Assembly (NCBI RefSeq): GCF_902832845.1
Contig: NZ_CADFDB010000001.1
Location: 1,302,001 to 1,366,000, forward strand
DNA: 64,000 nt
Source: Burkholderia metallica
GTDB taxonomy: Bacteria; Pseudomonadota; Gammaproteobacteria; Burkholderiales; Burkholderiaceae
Direction: 5' to 3'
A program made the translations under genes and the position numbers. The notes under the pieces are model-generated. The model was given only the letters and a program-made list of their open reading frames with translations, searched no databases and was not told where the DNA came from. How positions within the stretch are numbered: position 1 is the stretch's first letter; each line of letters begins with the position of its first letter. Below, one piece after another: positions 18,768 to 28,600 of the stretch.

Positions 18768-19667
18768 TCAGATGCAGAAGATCGCGACCGCGATCCCGCC
18801 GAACAGCAGCCACTTGACGATGTAGTACACGGTGCGATTCCACGCCTTCAGGCGCTTGCCGGCACGGCGAATTGCATACAGGTACCTGAACGCACGATTG
18901 AGCCCGCCCGTGCGATCGCCGGTTTCGTTCGGCGACGCGGCCGCGCGCATCAGCAGTTGCCCGAATGCATCGTTCACGCGCTGCGCCCAGCGATATTTCA
19001 TCGGGCGATCGATGTCGCAGAACAGGATCACGCGATCGTGCGCGGTGCGGTTTTCGGCCCAGTGCAGATACGTCTCGTCGAACATCACGGCCTCGCCGTC
19101 GCGCCATGCGTACGACTCGCCGTCGACGACGATCCGGCACGCGTCGTCGTTCGGCGTATCGAGCCCGATGTGGTAGCGCAGCGAGCCCGCATACGGATCG
19201 CGATGCAGCCCGAGCTTGCCGCCCGGCGGCAGCTGCGCGAACATCGCCGCCTTGATCGACGGAATCCGCGACAGGATCTCGACCGAGCGCGGACACAATG
19301 CCTGCGCGGACGGATGCGGCGCGTCGTACCACTTCAGGTAGAAACGCTTCCAGCCGTGGCGAAAGAACGAATTGAAACCGATGTCGTTGTACTCGCCCGA
19401 CGCCTTGATCCGGCTCGCGTCGCGCAACGCGAGCGCTTCGCTGCGGAACGTGCGCCATTCGCGCTGCAGCACCGCGAGTTCCGGAAAATGATTCGTGTCG
19501 AGAAACGGCGTGGTCGGCACCGACGAGAACGCGTACGAAAAGCAGTTCAGCGGTGCGGTAAAGGTCGAGTGGTCGGATAGTTGCCTGAACAACGGGTGCC
19601 GAACCTTGCCGCGCCGATGCGTGTACACGACACACGCAATGAACACGATCAACAGGACCCAGCGCAT
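18768..19667 (-). CDS. lpxO: LpxO-like aspartyl/asparaginyl beta-hydroxylase
   Basis: 299-residue Fe(II)/2-oxoglutarate dioxygenase of the aspartyl beta-hydroxylase superfamily. In relatives LpxO adds a 2-hydroxyl to a lipid A acyl chain, or to ornithine lipid. An N-terminal membrane helix (residues 2-18) and a C-terminal hydrophobic segment (about 280-298) bracket the catalytic core. The iron ligands appear as LHRDP and LHWAENRT, and the region around RYHIGL fits the cofactor pocket. GGGGGAA precedes the ATG. A short GGAAA/TTTCC dyad lies at 19711-19721 upstream. The exact lipid target is not determined by sequence. Confidence 0.85.
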   Translation of the reverse strand: MRWVLLIVFIACVVYTHRRGKVRHPLFRQLSDHSTFTAPLNCFSYAFSSVPTTPFLDTNHFPELAVLQREWRTFRSEALALRDASRIKASGEYNDIGFNSFFRHGWKRFYLKWYDAPHPSAQALCPRSVEILSRIPSIKAAMFAQLPPGGKLGLHRDPYAGSLRYHIGLDTPNDDACRIVVDGESYAWRDGEAVMFDETYLHWAENRTAHDRVILFCDIDRPMKYRWAQRVNDAFGQLLMRAAASPNETGDRTGGLNRAFRYLYAIRRAGKRLKAWNRTVYYIVKWLLFGGIAVAIFCI

Positions 19668-19794
19668 CGATATTTCCCCCGTAAGCTGTTTGCCAAAATT
19701 CTAGGTACGGGGAAATTTTCCTGCTCTGACGCGCAGATCGTACGGTGCGCCTGTCACGACGCGGCGAGGCGGCGGATCGATCCGCGCCGAAACG

Positions 19795-19824
19795 CCGAAA
19801 AGCCCGAAAATACGGGCTTTTCGG
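19795..19824 (-). terminator. terminator of the C45/aminotransferase/ABC operon
   Basis: Perfect 12-base stem, CCGAAAAGCCCG (19795-19806) and CGGGCTTTTCGG (19813-19824), with a six-base loop. It lies 50 bases after the last stop (19875) of the minus-strand operon. Runs of A and T inside the stem let it act in either direction. Confidence 0.8.
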
Positions 19825-19874
19825 GCAATCCTGATGCGCGCGCGACCTGCTGCCGACGCACGCGCCGGCGGCGA

Positions 19875-20429
19875 TTATTCCGGAAACGGCAAATCAGTTT
19901 GTCCGTCTGCGCGCATATCGAACGTGTTGAGCGTCATCGCGACGAGCGCGTAATAGCCGAGCAGTGCGACGAGGTTCACCACGGTCTCGTGGCCGAAGCG
20001 CGCCTGCGCGCGCGCGAACGTCGCATCGCTCACGCGGCGCGTGTCGTACAGCTCGCTCGCGAACGCATGGATCAGCGCGTCGTCGTCCGATTCGAACGCG
20101 GGCGCGACGCCGCGCCGGATCGCGTCGGCCGTCGCGGCCGGCACGCCTGCGTCGAGCGCGATCGGATGATGGATGTGCCATTCCGCCTGCGAACGCCAGC
20201 GCGCCGCAGTCACGAGAATCGCGAGTTCCGACAGGCGCAGCGGCAGCCCCGTGCGATAGCGGCAGAACGCGCCGAGCTTCTGTGCGTGCTGAGCGAGCTC
20301 GGGGCTCGCGATCCAGCCGAGAAACGGCCCGTTCAGGTTGCCGCGCGGGCCGCTGAGAATGTCGGCGAGCACGGCCTTCTGTTCGTCGGTGGCCGACGCG
20401 GGATCGAAAGGAGGCAGTCTGTTGGTCAT
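19875..20429 (-). CDS. carboxymuconolactone decarboxylase-like (AhpD-fold) protein
   Basis: 184 residues of the CMD/AhpD superfamily. The core runs from LPLRLSELAILVTAARWRSQAEW to ALVAMTLNTFDM. The CxxC pair of AhpD peroxidases is absent; the Glu-Trp-His motif (EWHIHHPIA) resembles the CMD subgroup without the redox Cys. Substrate unknown. The ATG at 20429 (MTNRLPPFDPASATDEQ) is the typical family start. It is the last gene of a six-gene operon, 25 bases after the aminotransferase, followed by a terminator. Confidence 0.82.
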   Translation of the reverse strand: MTNRLPPFDPASATDEQKAVLADILSGPRGNLNGPFLGWIASPELAQHAQKLGAFCRYRTGLPLRLSELAILVTAARWRSQAEWHIHHPIALDAGVPAATADAIRRGVAPAFESDDDALIHAFASELYDTRRVSDATFARAQARFGHETVVNLVALLGYYALVAMTLNTFDMRADGQTDLPFPE

Positions 20430-20454
20430 GGTGAACCTTCGGTGAGGTCGGCGT

Positions 20455-21789
20455 TCACGCGTGGGCCGCGGCGAGCGCCGCGCCGATCGCGCCGGACAGC
20501 CGTTCGACGATCGTATCGATCTGCTGCGCGGTACTGACGAACGGCGGCGCGACGAGGATGTGGTCGCCGTGCACGCCGTCGATCGTGCCACCCATCGGAT
20601 ACACCATCAACCCGCGTTGCATTGCTTCGCGCTTGACCGCCGCATGCAGTTTCAGCGCGGGATCGAACGTCGCCTTGGTGTCGCGATCGCGCACGAGTTC
20701 GACGCCGACGAACAGGCCGCGGCCGCGCACGTCGCCGACGTGCGGATGCGAACCGTAATGCTCGCGCAACGTTGCGCGCAGTTGTTCGCCGCGCGCCTTC
20801 ACGTTGTCGAGCAGATGCTCTTCGGCGATCACGCGCTGCACTTCGAGCGCGGCCGCGCAGGCGGTCGCGTGGCCGAGGTACGTGTGGCCGTGCTGGAAGA
20901 AGCCCGAGCCGTCGACGATCGTCCGGTAGATCCGGTCGCTCACCAGCGTCGCGCCGATCGGCTGGTAACCCGCGCCGAGACCTTTCGCGATCGTCAGCAG
21001 GTCGGGCGCGACGCCGTCTTCTTCGCACGCGTACAGATAGCCCGTGCGCCCCATTCCCGACATGATTTCGTCGAGGATCAGCAGCACGCCGTACTGGTCG
21101 CACACCGCGCGAATCTTCTTCAGGTACGTGCGCACGGGCGGCACCGCGCCGGCCGTCGCACCGACCACCGTCTCCGCGACGAACGCCGCGACGTTTTCCG
21201 CGCCGAGCTCGACGATCTTCCGTTCGAGTTCGTCGGCCAGGCGCTGCGCATACGCTTCGTCGGTTTCACCGGCCTGCTGGTCGCGGTACGCATAGCACGG
21301 GCTCACGTGGTGCGCCTCGATCAGCAGTGGCAGGAACGGCTCGCGCCGCCACGCGTTGCCGCCGATCGCGAGCGCGCCGAGCGTGTTGCCGTGATAGCTC
21401 TGGCGCCGCGCGATGAAGTGGCGGCGCTGCGGCTCGCCCTTCTCGACGAAATACTGGCGCGCGAGCTTCAGCGCGGCCTCGATCGCCTCGGAGCCGCCCG
21501 ACACGAAATACACGTGTTCGAGGCCCGCCGGCGCGGCGTCGACGAGCCGGTCGGCAAGTTCCTCCGCCACGTCGGTCGTGAAGAACGACGTATGCGCGTA
21601 CGCCAGTTGCTGCGCCTGCCGCTTGATCGCGTCGATCACGCGCTGGTTGCTGTGGCCGAGACACGACACGGCCGCGCCGCCGCATGCGTCGATGTAGCGC
21701 TTGCCGGTGGAGTCGATGATTTCGATGCCGTCGCCGGCGACGGCGACGGGCAACGTGGCGCGCGGAGCGCGATGGAAAACGGTCGTCAT
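20455..21789 (-). CDS. class III PLP-dependent aminotransferase
   Basis: 444-residue aminotransferase of the omega-amino-acid/polyamine type. The PLP-site motifs are FVSGGSEAIEAALKLARQY, DEIMSGMGRTGYLYA and the Schiff-base Lys in LTIAKGLGAGYQPIGA; FQHGHTYLGHATACAAAL is the typical second active-site loop. The ATG at 21789 has GAGG six bases upstream; another ATG at 21801 would add four residues. In the operon it follows a C45 amidase/acyltransferase, so it may accept the amine released by that enzyme (inference). Typical partners would be pyruvate or 2-oxoglutarate. Confidence 0.92.
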   Translation of the reverse strand: MTTVFHRAPRATLPVAVAGDGIEIIDSTGKRYIDACGGAAVSCLGHSNQRVIDAIKRQAQQLAYAHTSFFTTDVAEELADRLVDAAPAGLEHVYFVSGGSEAIEAALKLARQYFVEKGEPQRRHFIARRQSYHGNTLGALAIGGNAWRREPFLPLLIEAHHVSPCYAYRDQQAGETDEAYAQRLADELERKIVELGAENVAAFVAETVVGATAGAVPPVRTYLKKIRAVCDQYGVLLILDEIMSGMGRTGYLYACEEDGVAPDLLTIAKGLGAGYQPIGATLVSDRIYRTIVDGSGFFQHGHTYLGHATACAAALEVQRVIAEEHLLDNVKARGEQLRATLREHYGSHPHVGDVRGRGLFVGVELVRDRDTKATFDPALKLHAAVKREAMQRGLMVYPMGGTIDGVHGDHILVAPPFVSTAQQIDTIVERLSGAIGAALAAAHA

Positions 21790-21804
21790 GCGTTGCCTCA
21801 TGGT

Positions 21805-22854
21805 TCAGGACGCGTCGTGCGCGCGTCCGGACGGCTCGATGCGCGTCGCGAAACGCTGCGTGCCGTGTTGATGAATCGTGAAATCGATCGATGCCGCGCC
21901 GATCGCGAACACTGCGGTTGCCAGCGTGTTCTCGTCGTCGGGGTCGGCCGGATCGTCGCGGTAGATCGGCAGCCCTTGCGGCGCGCGATCGCCGAGCACG
22001 TGCAGCAGCGCGGCGGTGTCGATCGTGTCGATGCCGGGCGTCAGCGCGTCAACGCGGCGCTGGCGGTCGGCAGACGACTGCGTGACGATCTGCGCCTCCG
22101 CGTCGCAACCGGGATGCACGAGATGGTTCGCGTGGCCCGCGAGCCGTGCGACATCGACGACCGAACAGCGCGCGACGCTCGCCTCGATGCTCAGCACGCG
22201 TTCATCGCCGGTCGCACCGAGCGTGTGATGAAAGCCGCTCGCGCGCGCATGCCCGCGCAGCACGTCGACCGCTGCATCGAGCGACGTCGCGTCGAGCACG
22301 GCGCGCGCGAGGATCATGCGCGGGACGCCCGGCGCCGGCGTGCGGATCCGCAGGTTGTTGATCGCCTGCGCGATGCCCGTGCGGTTCGCGGCAAACGTAT
22401 GGCCCGGCAGCGAGCCGGGGTAGTAGAAGCTGATGAAGCCCGGCTTGCCCGCCGGCTGCACGTCGACGAGCAGGCAGCGTTCGCGCAGGTACGGATCGCC
22501 GTCCTCGTTGTGCGCGATCCAGCGCGTGCCGTTCGCATCGCGCGCAGCGAGCGTCGTGCAGCCGTCCGGCGCGTGGTGGATCAGCTCGCCGCGGCAGTTC
22601 CACAGGAAGATGTCCTCGGCCGGCCAGCCGATGCCCGCCGCGATCCCGTCCAGCTCCGCGACGAGGTCGGGGTACGCGGCCAGCGCCACCTGCCGCAGCG
22701 CGGCGACGAACGGATCGCCGCGCCAGCGGCGCACGGCCTGCCATGCGCTGCTCTGCTGCATGTACGCGTCGAACACCGGGCGGGCGAGTTCGCCGAGGCG
22801 CACGCCGATGTCGAACGGCGTGCCGGCGATGACGGGAGAAAGGGAAAGCGGCAT
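21805..22854 (-). CDS. peptidase C45 / acyl-CoA:6-APA acyltransferase-like hydrolase
   Basis: 349-residue N-terminal-nucleophile hydrolase. The conserved Gly-Cys cleavage site is in APDGCTTLAARD, with Cys99 the predicted nucleophile freed by self-cleavage; IAHNEDGDP and FAANRTGIAQAINNLR are the other family motifs. Members remove or transfer acyl groups on amides (penicillin acyltransferase, choloylglycine relatives). No signal peptide is seen, so it works in the cytosol on an imported compound. It is 20 bases after the ABC ATPase gene and just before the aminotransferase. Confidence 0.87.
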   Translation of the reverse strand: MPLSLSPVIAGTPFDIGVRLGELARPVFDAYMQQSSAWQAVRRWRGDPFVAALRQVALAAYPDLVAELDGIAAGIGWPAEDIFLWNCRGELIHHAPDGCTTLAARDANGTRWIAHNEDGDPYLRERCLLVDVQPAGKPGFISFYYPGSLPGHTFAANRTGIAQAINNLRIRTPAPGVPRMILARAVLDATSLDAAVDVLRGHARASGFHHTLGATGDERVLSIEASVARCSVVDVARLAGHANHLVHPGCDAEAQIVTQSSADRQRRVDALTPGIDTIDTAALLHVLGDRAPQGLPIYRDDPADPDDENTLATAVFAIGAASIDFTIHQHGTQRFATRIEPSGRAHDAS

Positions 22855-22874
22855 GTCGGATGTTTCGGTTTCGT

Positions 22875-23597
22875 TCAGGACACGTGTTTCAGGAATTCCT
22901 TCAGGCGCGGCGTCGGCGGCCGGTCGATCAGGTCGACCGGATGGCCGTCCTCGGCAATGCCGCCCTGATCCATGAACAGCAGCCGCGTGCCGACCCGCTT
23001 CGCGAAGCCGATCTCGTGCGTGACGACGATCATCGTCATCCCTTCGGTCGCCAGATCCTGCATCACTTTCAGCACTTCGTGGCGCAATTCCGGATCGAGC
23101 GCCGACGTCGGCTCGTCGAACAGCATCAGCCGCGGCCGGATCGCGAGCGCACGCGCGATCGCGACGCGCTGCTGCTGGCCGCCCGACAGCTCCGACGGGT
23201 AATGATTCGCGCGCGATTCGAGGCCGACCTTGTCGAGCAGCGCCATCGCCTGGTCGCGCGCATCGGCACGCGATGCGCCGCGCACCTGGATCGGCCCGAA
23301 CATCACGTTCTCGAGCGCGGTCATTTGCGGAAACAGGTTGAACTGCTGGAACACCATGCCGGCTTCGAGCCGGATGTTGCGGATCGTCGTCGCGTTGCCG
23401 CGCACGCTCTGGCCATCGACGAGCAGTTCGCCGCCGGTGATTTTCTCGAGCGCGTTGATACAGCGCAGCATCGTCGACTTGCCCGAGCCCGACGGGCCGA
23501 TCACGACGACCACTTCGCCAGTGTCGATCTTCAGGTCGATATGCTTCAACACCGGCACGTGGCCGAAGCTCTTCGACACGTTCTGGAATTCGATCAT
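22875..23597 (-). CDS. polar amino-acid ABC transporter ATPase (GlnQ family)
   Basis: 240-residue ATP-binding subunit. Walker [11 protein letters not shown]-loop VFQQFNLFP, signature LSGGQQQR, Walker [14 protein letters not shown] and the switch His in VVTHE are all intact. The length and [16 protein letters not shown] region are those of GlnQ/HisP proteins. It starts two bases after the permease stop. Confidence 0.94.
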   Translation of the reverse strand: MIEFQNVSKSFGHVPVLKHIDLKIDTGEVVVVIGPSGSGKSTMLRCINALEKITGGELLVDGQSVRGNATTIRNIRLEAGMVFQQFNLFPQMTALENVMFGPIQVRGASRADARDQAMALLDKVGLESRANHYPSELSGGQQQRVAIARALAIRPRLMLFDEPTSALDPELRHEVLKVMQDLATEGMTMIVVTHEIGFAKRVGTRLLFMDQGGIAEDGHPVDLIDRPPTPRLKEFLKHVS

Positions 23598-23599
23598 GC

Positions 23600-24256
23600 T
23601 CACAGGATGCGCATCCTCTTCTCGACGAGCCGCAGCGTCAGCGTCATCGCGCCGGTCAGCAGCAGATAGATAATGGCCACGGCCGTCCAGATCTCGACCG
23701 CCTGGAAATTGCCCGCGATGATTTCCTGCCCCTTGCGCGTCAGTTCGCCGACGCCGATCACGATGAACAGCGACGTGTCCTTCAGGCTCACGATGCACTG
23801 GTTGCCGAGCGGCGGAATCAGCCGCCGGAATGCGAGCGGCCCGACCACCTTCAGCAGCACGCGCGGCATCGACAGGCCCATCGCGAGCCCCGCTTCCGTC
23901 AGCCCCTTCGGGATCGACAGCAGTGCGCCCCGCACCACTTCCGCGAGATACGCGCCGGAATTCACCGTGATCGCGATGATCGCGGCCGTCAGGCCGTCGA
24001 TGCGGATATGCGCGAGCAGCGGCAGCGCGAAATACAGGAACATCACCTGCACGACGATCGGCGTGCCGCGGATCAGTTCAATATAAACCTGTGCGAGCAC
24101 GTTCATCGCCTTCGGTCCGTACGCGCGGAACATCCCCGCGATCATCCCGACGACGAAGCCGCCCACCAGCCCGAAAAATGCGATGAACACCGTCAGCCGG
24201 ACCCCGTCCATCAGGTCCGGCAGCGCTGCCCAGATCGCCGACCAATCGAAATTCAC
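23600..24256 (-). CDS. polar amino-acid ABC transporter permease (HisM/GlnP family)
   Basis: 218-residue inner-membrane permease with about five hydrophobic segments. The coupling motif with [25 protein letters not shown] is typical of the family, as is [13 protein letters not shown]. The GTG at 24256 ([13 protein letters not shown]) is chosen because GGGGAG lies about seven bases upstream and the protein then begins like its relatives; the longer frame from 24307 would add a hydrophilic, non-conserved extension. One permease gene suggests a homodimer. Confidence 0.93.
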   Translation of the reverse strand: MNFDWSAIWAALPDLMDGVRLTVFIAFFGLVGGFVVGMIAGMFRAYGPKAMNVLAQVYIELIRGTPIVVQVMFLYFALPLLAHIRIDGLTAAIIAITVNSGAYLAEVVRGALLSIPKGLTEAGLAMGLSMPRVLLKVVGPLAFRRLIPPLGNQCIVSLKDTSLFIVIGVGELTRKGQEIIAGNFQAVEIWTAVAIIYLLLTGAMTLTLRLVEKRMRIL

Positions 24257-24322
24257 GTATCGCTCCCCGTTCGATTCAAGACCGGCGCGGCCGCCCGGCC
24301 GCGCCATGGCGCGTGCTCACGC

Positions 24323-25075
24323 TCACATCTTCGGCGGCTCGGCGCCGAACCACTTCCGGTAGATCTGCGCGTAGCGGCCGTCAGCCCGGATCTTCACGAG
24401 CGACGCGTTGACCTTCGGCACGAGCGGGCTGCCCTTCGGGAAGCCGATCCCGTATTTGTCGCCGCTGACCGGCTGGCCCGCGACCTTCACCTTGCCCTTG
24501 CCTTCGTTGTTCACGAAGAACAGCACGTTCGGCGTGTCGTGCATCGCCGCGTCGACGCGGCCCGCTTCGAGCGCGAGGTACGCCTGGTCGATGTTCGGGA
24601 ACTGGCGGACCTCCTTCGGCTTCAGGTGCGCCTTGATCCAGTCGATCGTCGCCGTGCCGGTTTTCGCGGCGATCACCTTGCCGTTCAGGTCGTCGATCGA
24701 CTTGATCGACGTGTTGCCGGTCTGCACCATCGCCGCGAGGCCGCTGTCGTAGTACGGCGCGGAGAAGTCGATCGCCTTCTTTCGCTCCTCGCGGATCGTC
24801 ATCCCCGACAGCGCGACGTCGATGTTCTGCGTCTGCAGCGCCGGGATCAGGCCCGCGAAATCCATCGGCTGGATCGTGTATTTCCAGCCCTGGTCCTTCG
24901 CGATCTCCGCCCACAGGTCGAGATCGAAGCCGACGTACTTGTCGCCCTGCTTGAACTCGAACGGCATGAACGACGTATCGGTCCCGACGACGAGCGTCCT
25001 GGTATCCGCGTGCGCGAGGCTGGCGCCGAGCGCGGCAGCAACCGCGACGGCTTTCAGGAAGGAACGGCGACTCAT
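24323..25075 (-). CDS. polar amino-acid ABC substrate-binding protein (GlnH family)
   Basis: 250-residue periplasmic binding protein, type 2 fold. A twin-Arg-like start (MSRRSFLKAVAVAAALGASLAHA) is followed by the mature protein (VVGTDTSFMPFEFKQGDKYVGFDLDL). The ligand-site Arg appears in SGMTIREERKK and the Asp in EAGRVDAAMHDT. GGAGAG precedes the ATG at 25075. First gene of the operon with permease, ATPase, C45 hydrolase, aminotransferase and CMD-like protein. Confidence 0.93.
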   Translation of the reverse strand: MSRRSFLKAVAVAAALGASLAHADTRTLVVGTDTSFMPFEFKQGDKYVGFDLDLWAEIAKDQGWKYTIQPMDFAGLIPALQTQNIDVALSGMTIREERKKAIDFSAPYYDSGLAAMVQTGNTSIKSIDDLNGKVIAAKTGTATIDWIKAHLKPKEVRQFPNIDQAYLALEAGRVDAAMHDTPNVLFFVNNEGKGKVKVAGQPVSGDKYGIGFPKGSPLVPKVNASLVKIRADGRYAQIYRKWFGAEPPKM

Positions 25076-25651
25076 GGTTTCTCTCCGCATAATTGAGCGA
25101 TATGACCGGCCAGCCGGCCGGCGGTAACGACGACATCGAGCCGCACCGCAACATGCGATGCCGAATTAGACATTAGTGCAACAAGTGTTGTCAATGGCGA
25201 TACTACGACGACAAAAAAGTCCGCAACAGGGAAATGCATCGAGACAAACCCGGCGCGTGCGACGCGGTTAAATCGGAGGAAAGGAAGTGCGGCTCGAGGG
25301 GAGAGGCGGCCGGGACGGATCGTGCCGCGCGGGCCGATGGCGGCGGCTGGCGAGCAGTTGGCGGTGAGTGGTGAGTGGCCCGGACGGGCAGGTTTGCCGC
25401 CTCGGGCATCATGCGCGAGAGGAGGATGGCGGCGCGACCGCGCGGCGCTGATCGCCGCCGCGAGCGCGCTCGTCGGGCCGTTTTTCAACCCGTTTTGGGT
25501 TCACGTGTCAGCGCGGATCGTCGTCGGTTCGACGTGCGGCGCGGCGCCGGGGCGGCCGCCCGCGCGATGCCCTCAATCGCCGGTGCGGCTCAACACATGT
25601 TGCCGAATGCGCGCGCCCCAACCGGCCGGCCGCGCGCCGCTGCGGCATCGC
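25076..25651. other. 576-base intergenic region
   Basis: Leader and promoter of the ABC/C45 operon lie in 25076-25200 and are described separately. From 25200 to 25651 both strands show open frames only because stops are rare at this GC content; codon use is poor and no domain is visible. It also contains the 3' end region of the fused ABC exporter. Nothing else was seen. Confidence 0.6.
25165..25194 (-). promoter_or_regulatory. sigma70 promoter of the six-gene operon with a spacer palindrome
   Basis: On the minus strand a perfect -35 TTGACA (25194-25189), an 18-base spacer and a TCTAAT -10 (25170-25165) lie 90 bases before the binding-protein start. CAACA-AG-TGTTG (25179-25190) forms a dyad that overlaps the -35 and spacer, a place where a repressor would block RNA polymerase. 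Confidence 0.65.
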
Positions 25652-28600
25652 TTACGCCGCCACCCCACTCGCCTGATGCGACACGAGCCGCGCATACGCA
25701 CCCTGCCGCGCCATCAGGTCCGCATGCCGTCCGGCCTCGATCACGCTGCCGTGCTCCATCACGAGGATCAGGTCGGCATTGCGCACGGTCGACAGCCGGT
25801 GCGCGATGACGATCGACGTGCGCTGCGTCATCAGGTCTTCCAGCGCCGCGCGGATCTGCTGCTCGCTGATCGTATCCAGATGGGACGTCGCTTCGTCGAG
25901 GATCAGCACCGGCGCATCCTTCAGGAACGCGCGCGCAATCGCGACACGCTGGCGCTGGCCGCCCGACAGTTGCACGCCGCGCTCGCCAACGCGCGTCGCG
26001 AGCCCGTCCGGCAGCCGCGCGACGAATTCGCCGAGCGCCGCATGGTCGATCGCACGCCGCACGTCCGCGTCGGACGCATCGTTCGCCGCGAGCCGGATAT
26101 TCGCTTCGAGCGTGTCGTTGAACAGGTAGGTATCCTGCGCAACGAGCGCGATGTGCTGCCGCAGGTCGTCGAGCCGCAAGTCGCGCAGGTCGACGCCGCC
26201 GAGCGTCACGCGGCCTTGCTGCGGGTCCCAGAAGCGCAGCAGCAGGCTCGCGACCGTCGATTTGCCGGCGCCCGATGCGCCGACCAGCGCGACGGTACTG
26301 CCGCGCGGCACCTCGAAACTCACGCGGTCGATCGCGGGCACGCTGCGGCCCGGATACGTGAAGCTCGCGGCTTCGAAACGCACCGCCGGATCGGCGGGCA
26401 TCGCGTGCGTGCCGTCGGTCACCGGCACGGGTTCCTTCTCCAGCGCACGCAGGCGGCGCGTCGACGCGATCGTGTCGGCGAGCTGGCGCGCGACCTGGCC
26501 GATTTCGGCCACCGGCATGAACGCGGCCACCGCGACCAGCACCAGCAGCGGCAACGACTCGCGCGGAAACCAGCCGCGCGCGCACAGCAGCGCGCCGAGC
26601 GCCGCGACGACCAGCCCGCCGAGCCCACTCGCGACTTCCAGCGCGGCGCTCTGCGACGACAGGTCGTCGAGCAGCTTCGCGCGCTGCTTCCGGTATGCAT
26701 CGACTTCGGCCACGAACGCGTCGCGCCGGCGCGCCACGGCCTGGAACGCGGTCAGCTCCGCGAGCCCCTGGATCGTTTCGGTCAGGTGCGCGCCAAGCTG
26801 GCCGAGCGCTTCGCGCGCGCCGGTGCCGAGCCGGTCGACCTCGCGCCGCGCGAGCACCGGCGCGAGCCCGGCCCACAACAGGAACGGCAGCAGCACGAGC
26901 GCGAGCGGCCACGCAATCGATGCGAGCAGCACCAGCACCGCGGCCGGCACGAGCACCGCGACGAATGCGGGCGCGAGCGTGTGCGCATAGAAATACTCGA
27001 CGGTCTCGACGTCCTGCGTCGCGAGCGACACCAGATCGCCGGACCGGCGGCGCAGCAGCCCGGCCGGCGCCAGACGTTCGAGCGTCGCGAACAGCGCGAT
27101 GCGCATTTCCGCGAGCAGCCGGTAGGCCATGTCGTGCGCGAGCCACGATTCGAGCCAGTGCAGCACGGCCGCCACCGGCGCGATCACGAGCAGCGCGGTG
27201 ACGAGCGCCGGGCTCACGTGCCCGCCCGGCACCGCTCCAACCACCAGCGCGCCGATCACGCCGACACCGATGAACGCGAGCACGCGGCCGATCCCGAACA
27301 GCACCGTCAGCACGACCTTGCCCGTCCACGGACGCACGAAGCGCAGCAGCGTCTGCAAGGTTTCCGGCCAGCCGACTTCGGCCGCATCGTCGTTCAGCGG
27401 CCGCACCTGCGGGCCCGACGATACGCGTGCGGTAACACCGGCCGGCGCCGTCGCGCCGACCGTTTCGGCGACCGCTTCCAGTTGCGGCCCCATCAGCCGG
27501 CGATACGGGCCGTCGCGCGCGATCAGCGCCGCGTGCGTGCCCTCGTCGACCACCCGTCCCTGGTCGAGCACCAGGATGCGGTCGGCGCCGATCACGCTGG
27601 ACAGCCGGTGCGCGAGCACGAGCGTCGTACGCCCGCGCGTGAGCCGGTCGAGCGCCTGCTGGATCAGCGCTTCGTTCTCCGCATCGACCGACGACAACGC
27701 CTCGTCGAGCAGCAGGATCGGCGCGTCGCGCAGCAGCGCACGCGCAATCGCGATGCGCTGGCGCTGACCGCCCGACAGCATGAGCCCGCGCTCACCGATG
27801 CGCGTCGCGTAGCCGTCGGGCAGCGCCGAGATGAAATCGTGCGCGTTGGCCGCGCGCGCGGCGGCGATCATGTCCGCGTCGGTCGCGTCGGGGCGGCCGA
27901 GCCGCAGGTTGTCGGCGACGCTGCCGTCGAACAGCGTCGCATCCTGCGCGACGACCGCGATCATTTCACGCACCTGGCCGGCATCGAGCGTGCGCACGTC
28001 GCGGCCGCCGATGCGGATTGCGCCGCCCTGCGCATCGTGCTGGCGCAGCAGCAGGCGCACGATCGTCGATTTGCCCGCGCCGCTCGGCCCGACGATCGCC
28101 ACCGTCTCGCCTTCGCGCACCGAGAAGCTCAGCGCCGCATGCGCATCCGCGCGGCGGCCCGGATACGCGAAGCTGACCGCGTCGAACGCGATCTCCGGCC
28201 GCAGGCCCGTCACGCGCGGCGCGTCGGCGGCCGGCGCGTGGCTCTGCGCGTCGAGCAGCGCGTGGATCGCATTCGCGGCCGACTGGCCGATCATCCCCTG
28301 GTGCAACACCGACCGCAGGTCGCGCAGCGGCCGGAAGATTTCACTGCCGGCCATCAGCACGATCAGCAGCGCTTCGAGGCTCATGTCGCCGTGCCGCACG
28401 CGCCACGCACCGACCGCGATCGCGACGGCCGCGCCCAGGCCGGTGCCGAGATCGGTGAAGAAGCGCGTCAGCAGGCCGAGCGCGAGCACCCAGAACGTGC
28501 TGTCGGACAACGCGCGCGCCTTCGCGGCCAGCTTCGCGCCGAACGCCGTGCTTTGCCCGAACGCCTTCAGCGTCGGCAGGCCCTGCACCGCGTCGAGAAA

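Noticed and set aside
20461-22968. 835-codon open frame on the plus strand
   Set aside because: Antisense to the aminotransferase and C45 genes, Arg/His/Ala-rich, no protein features.
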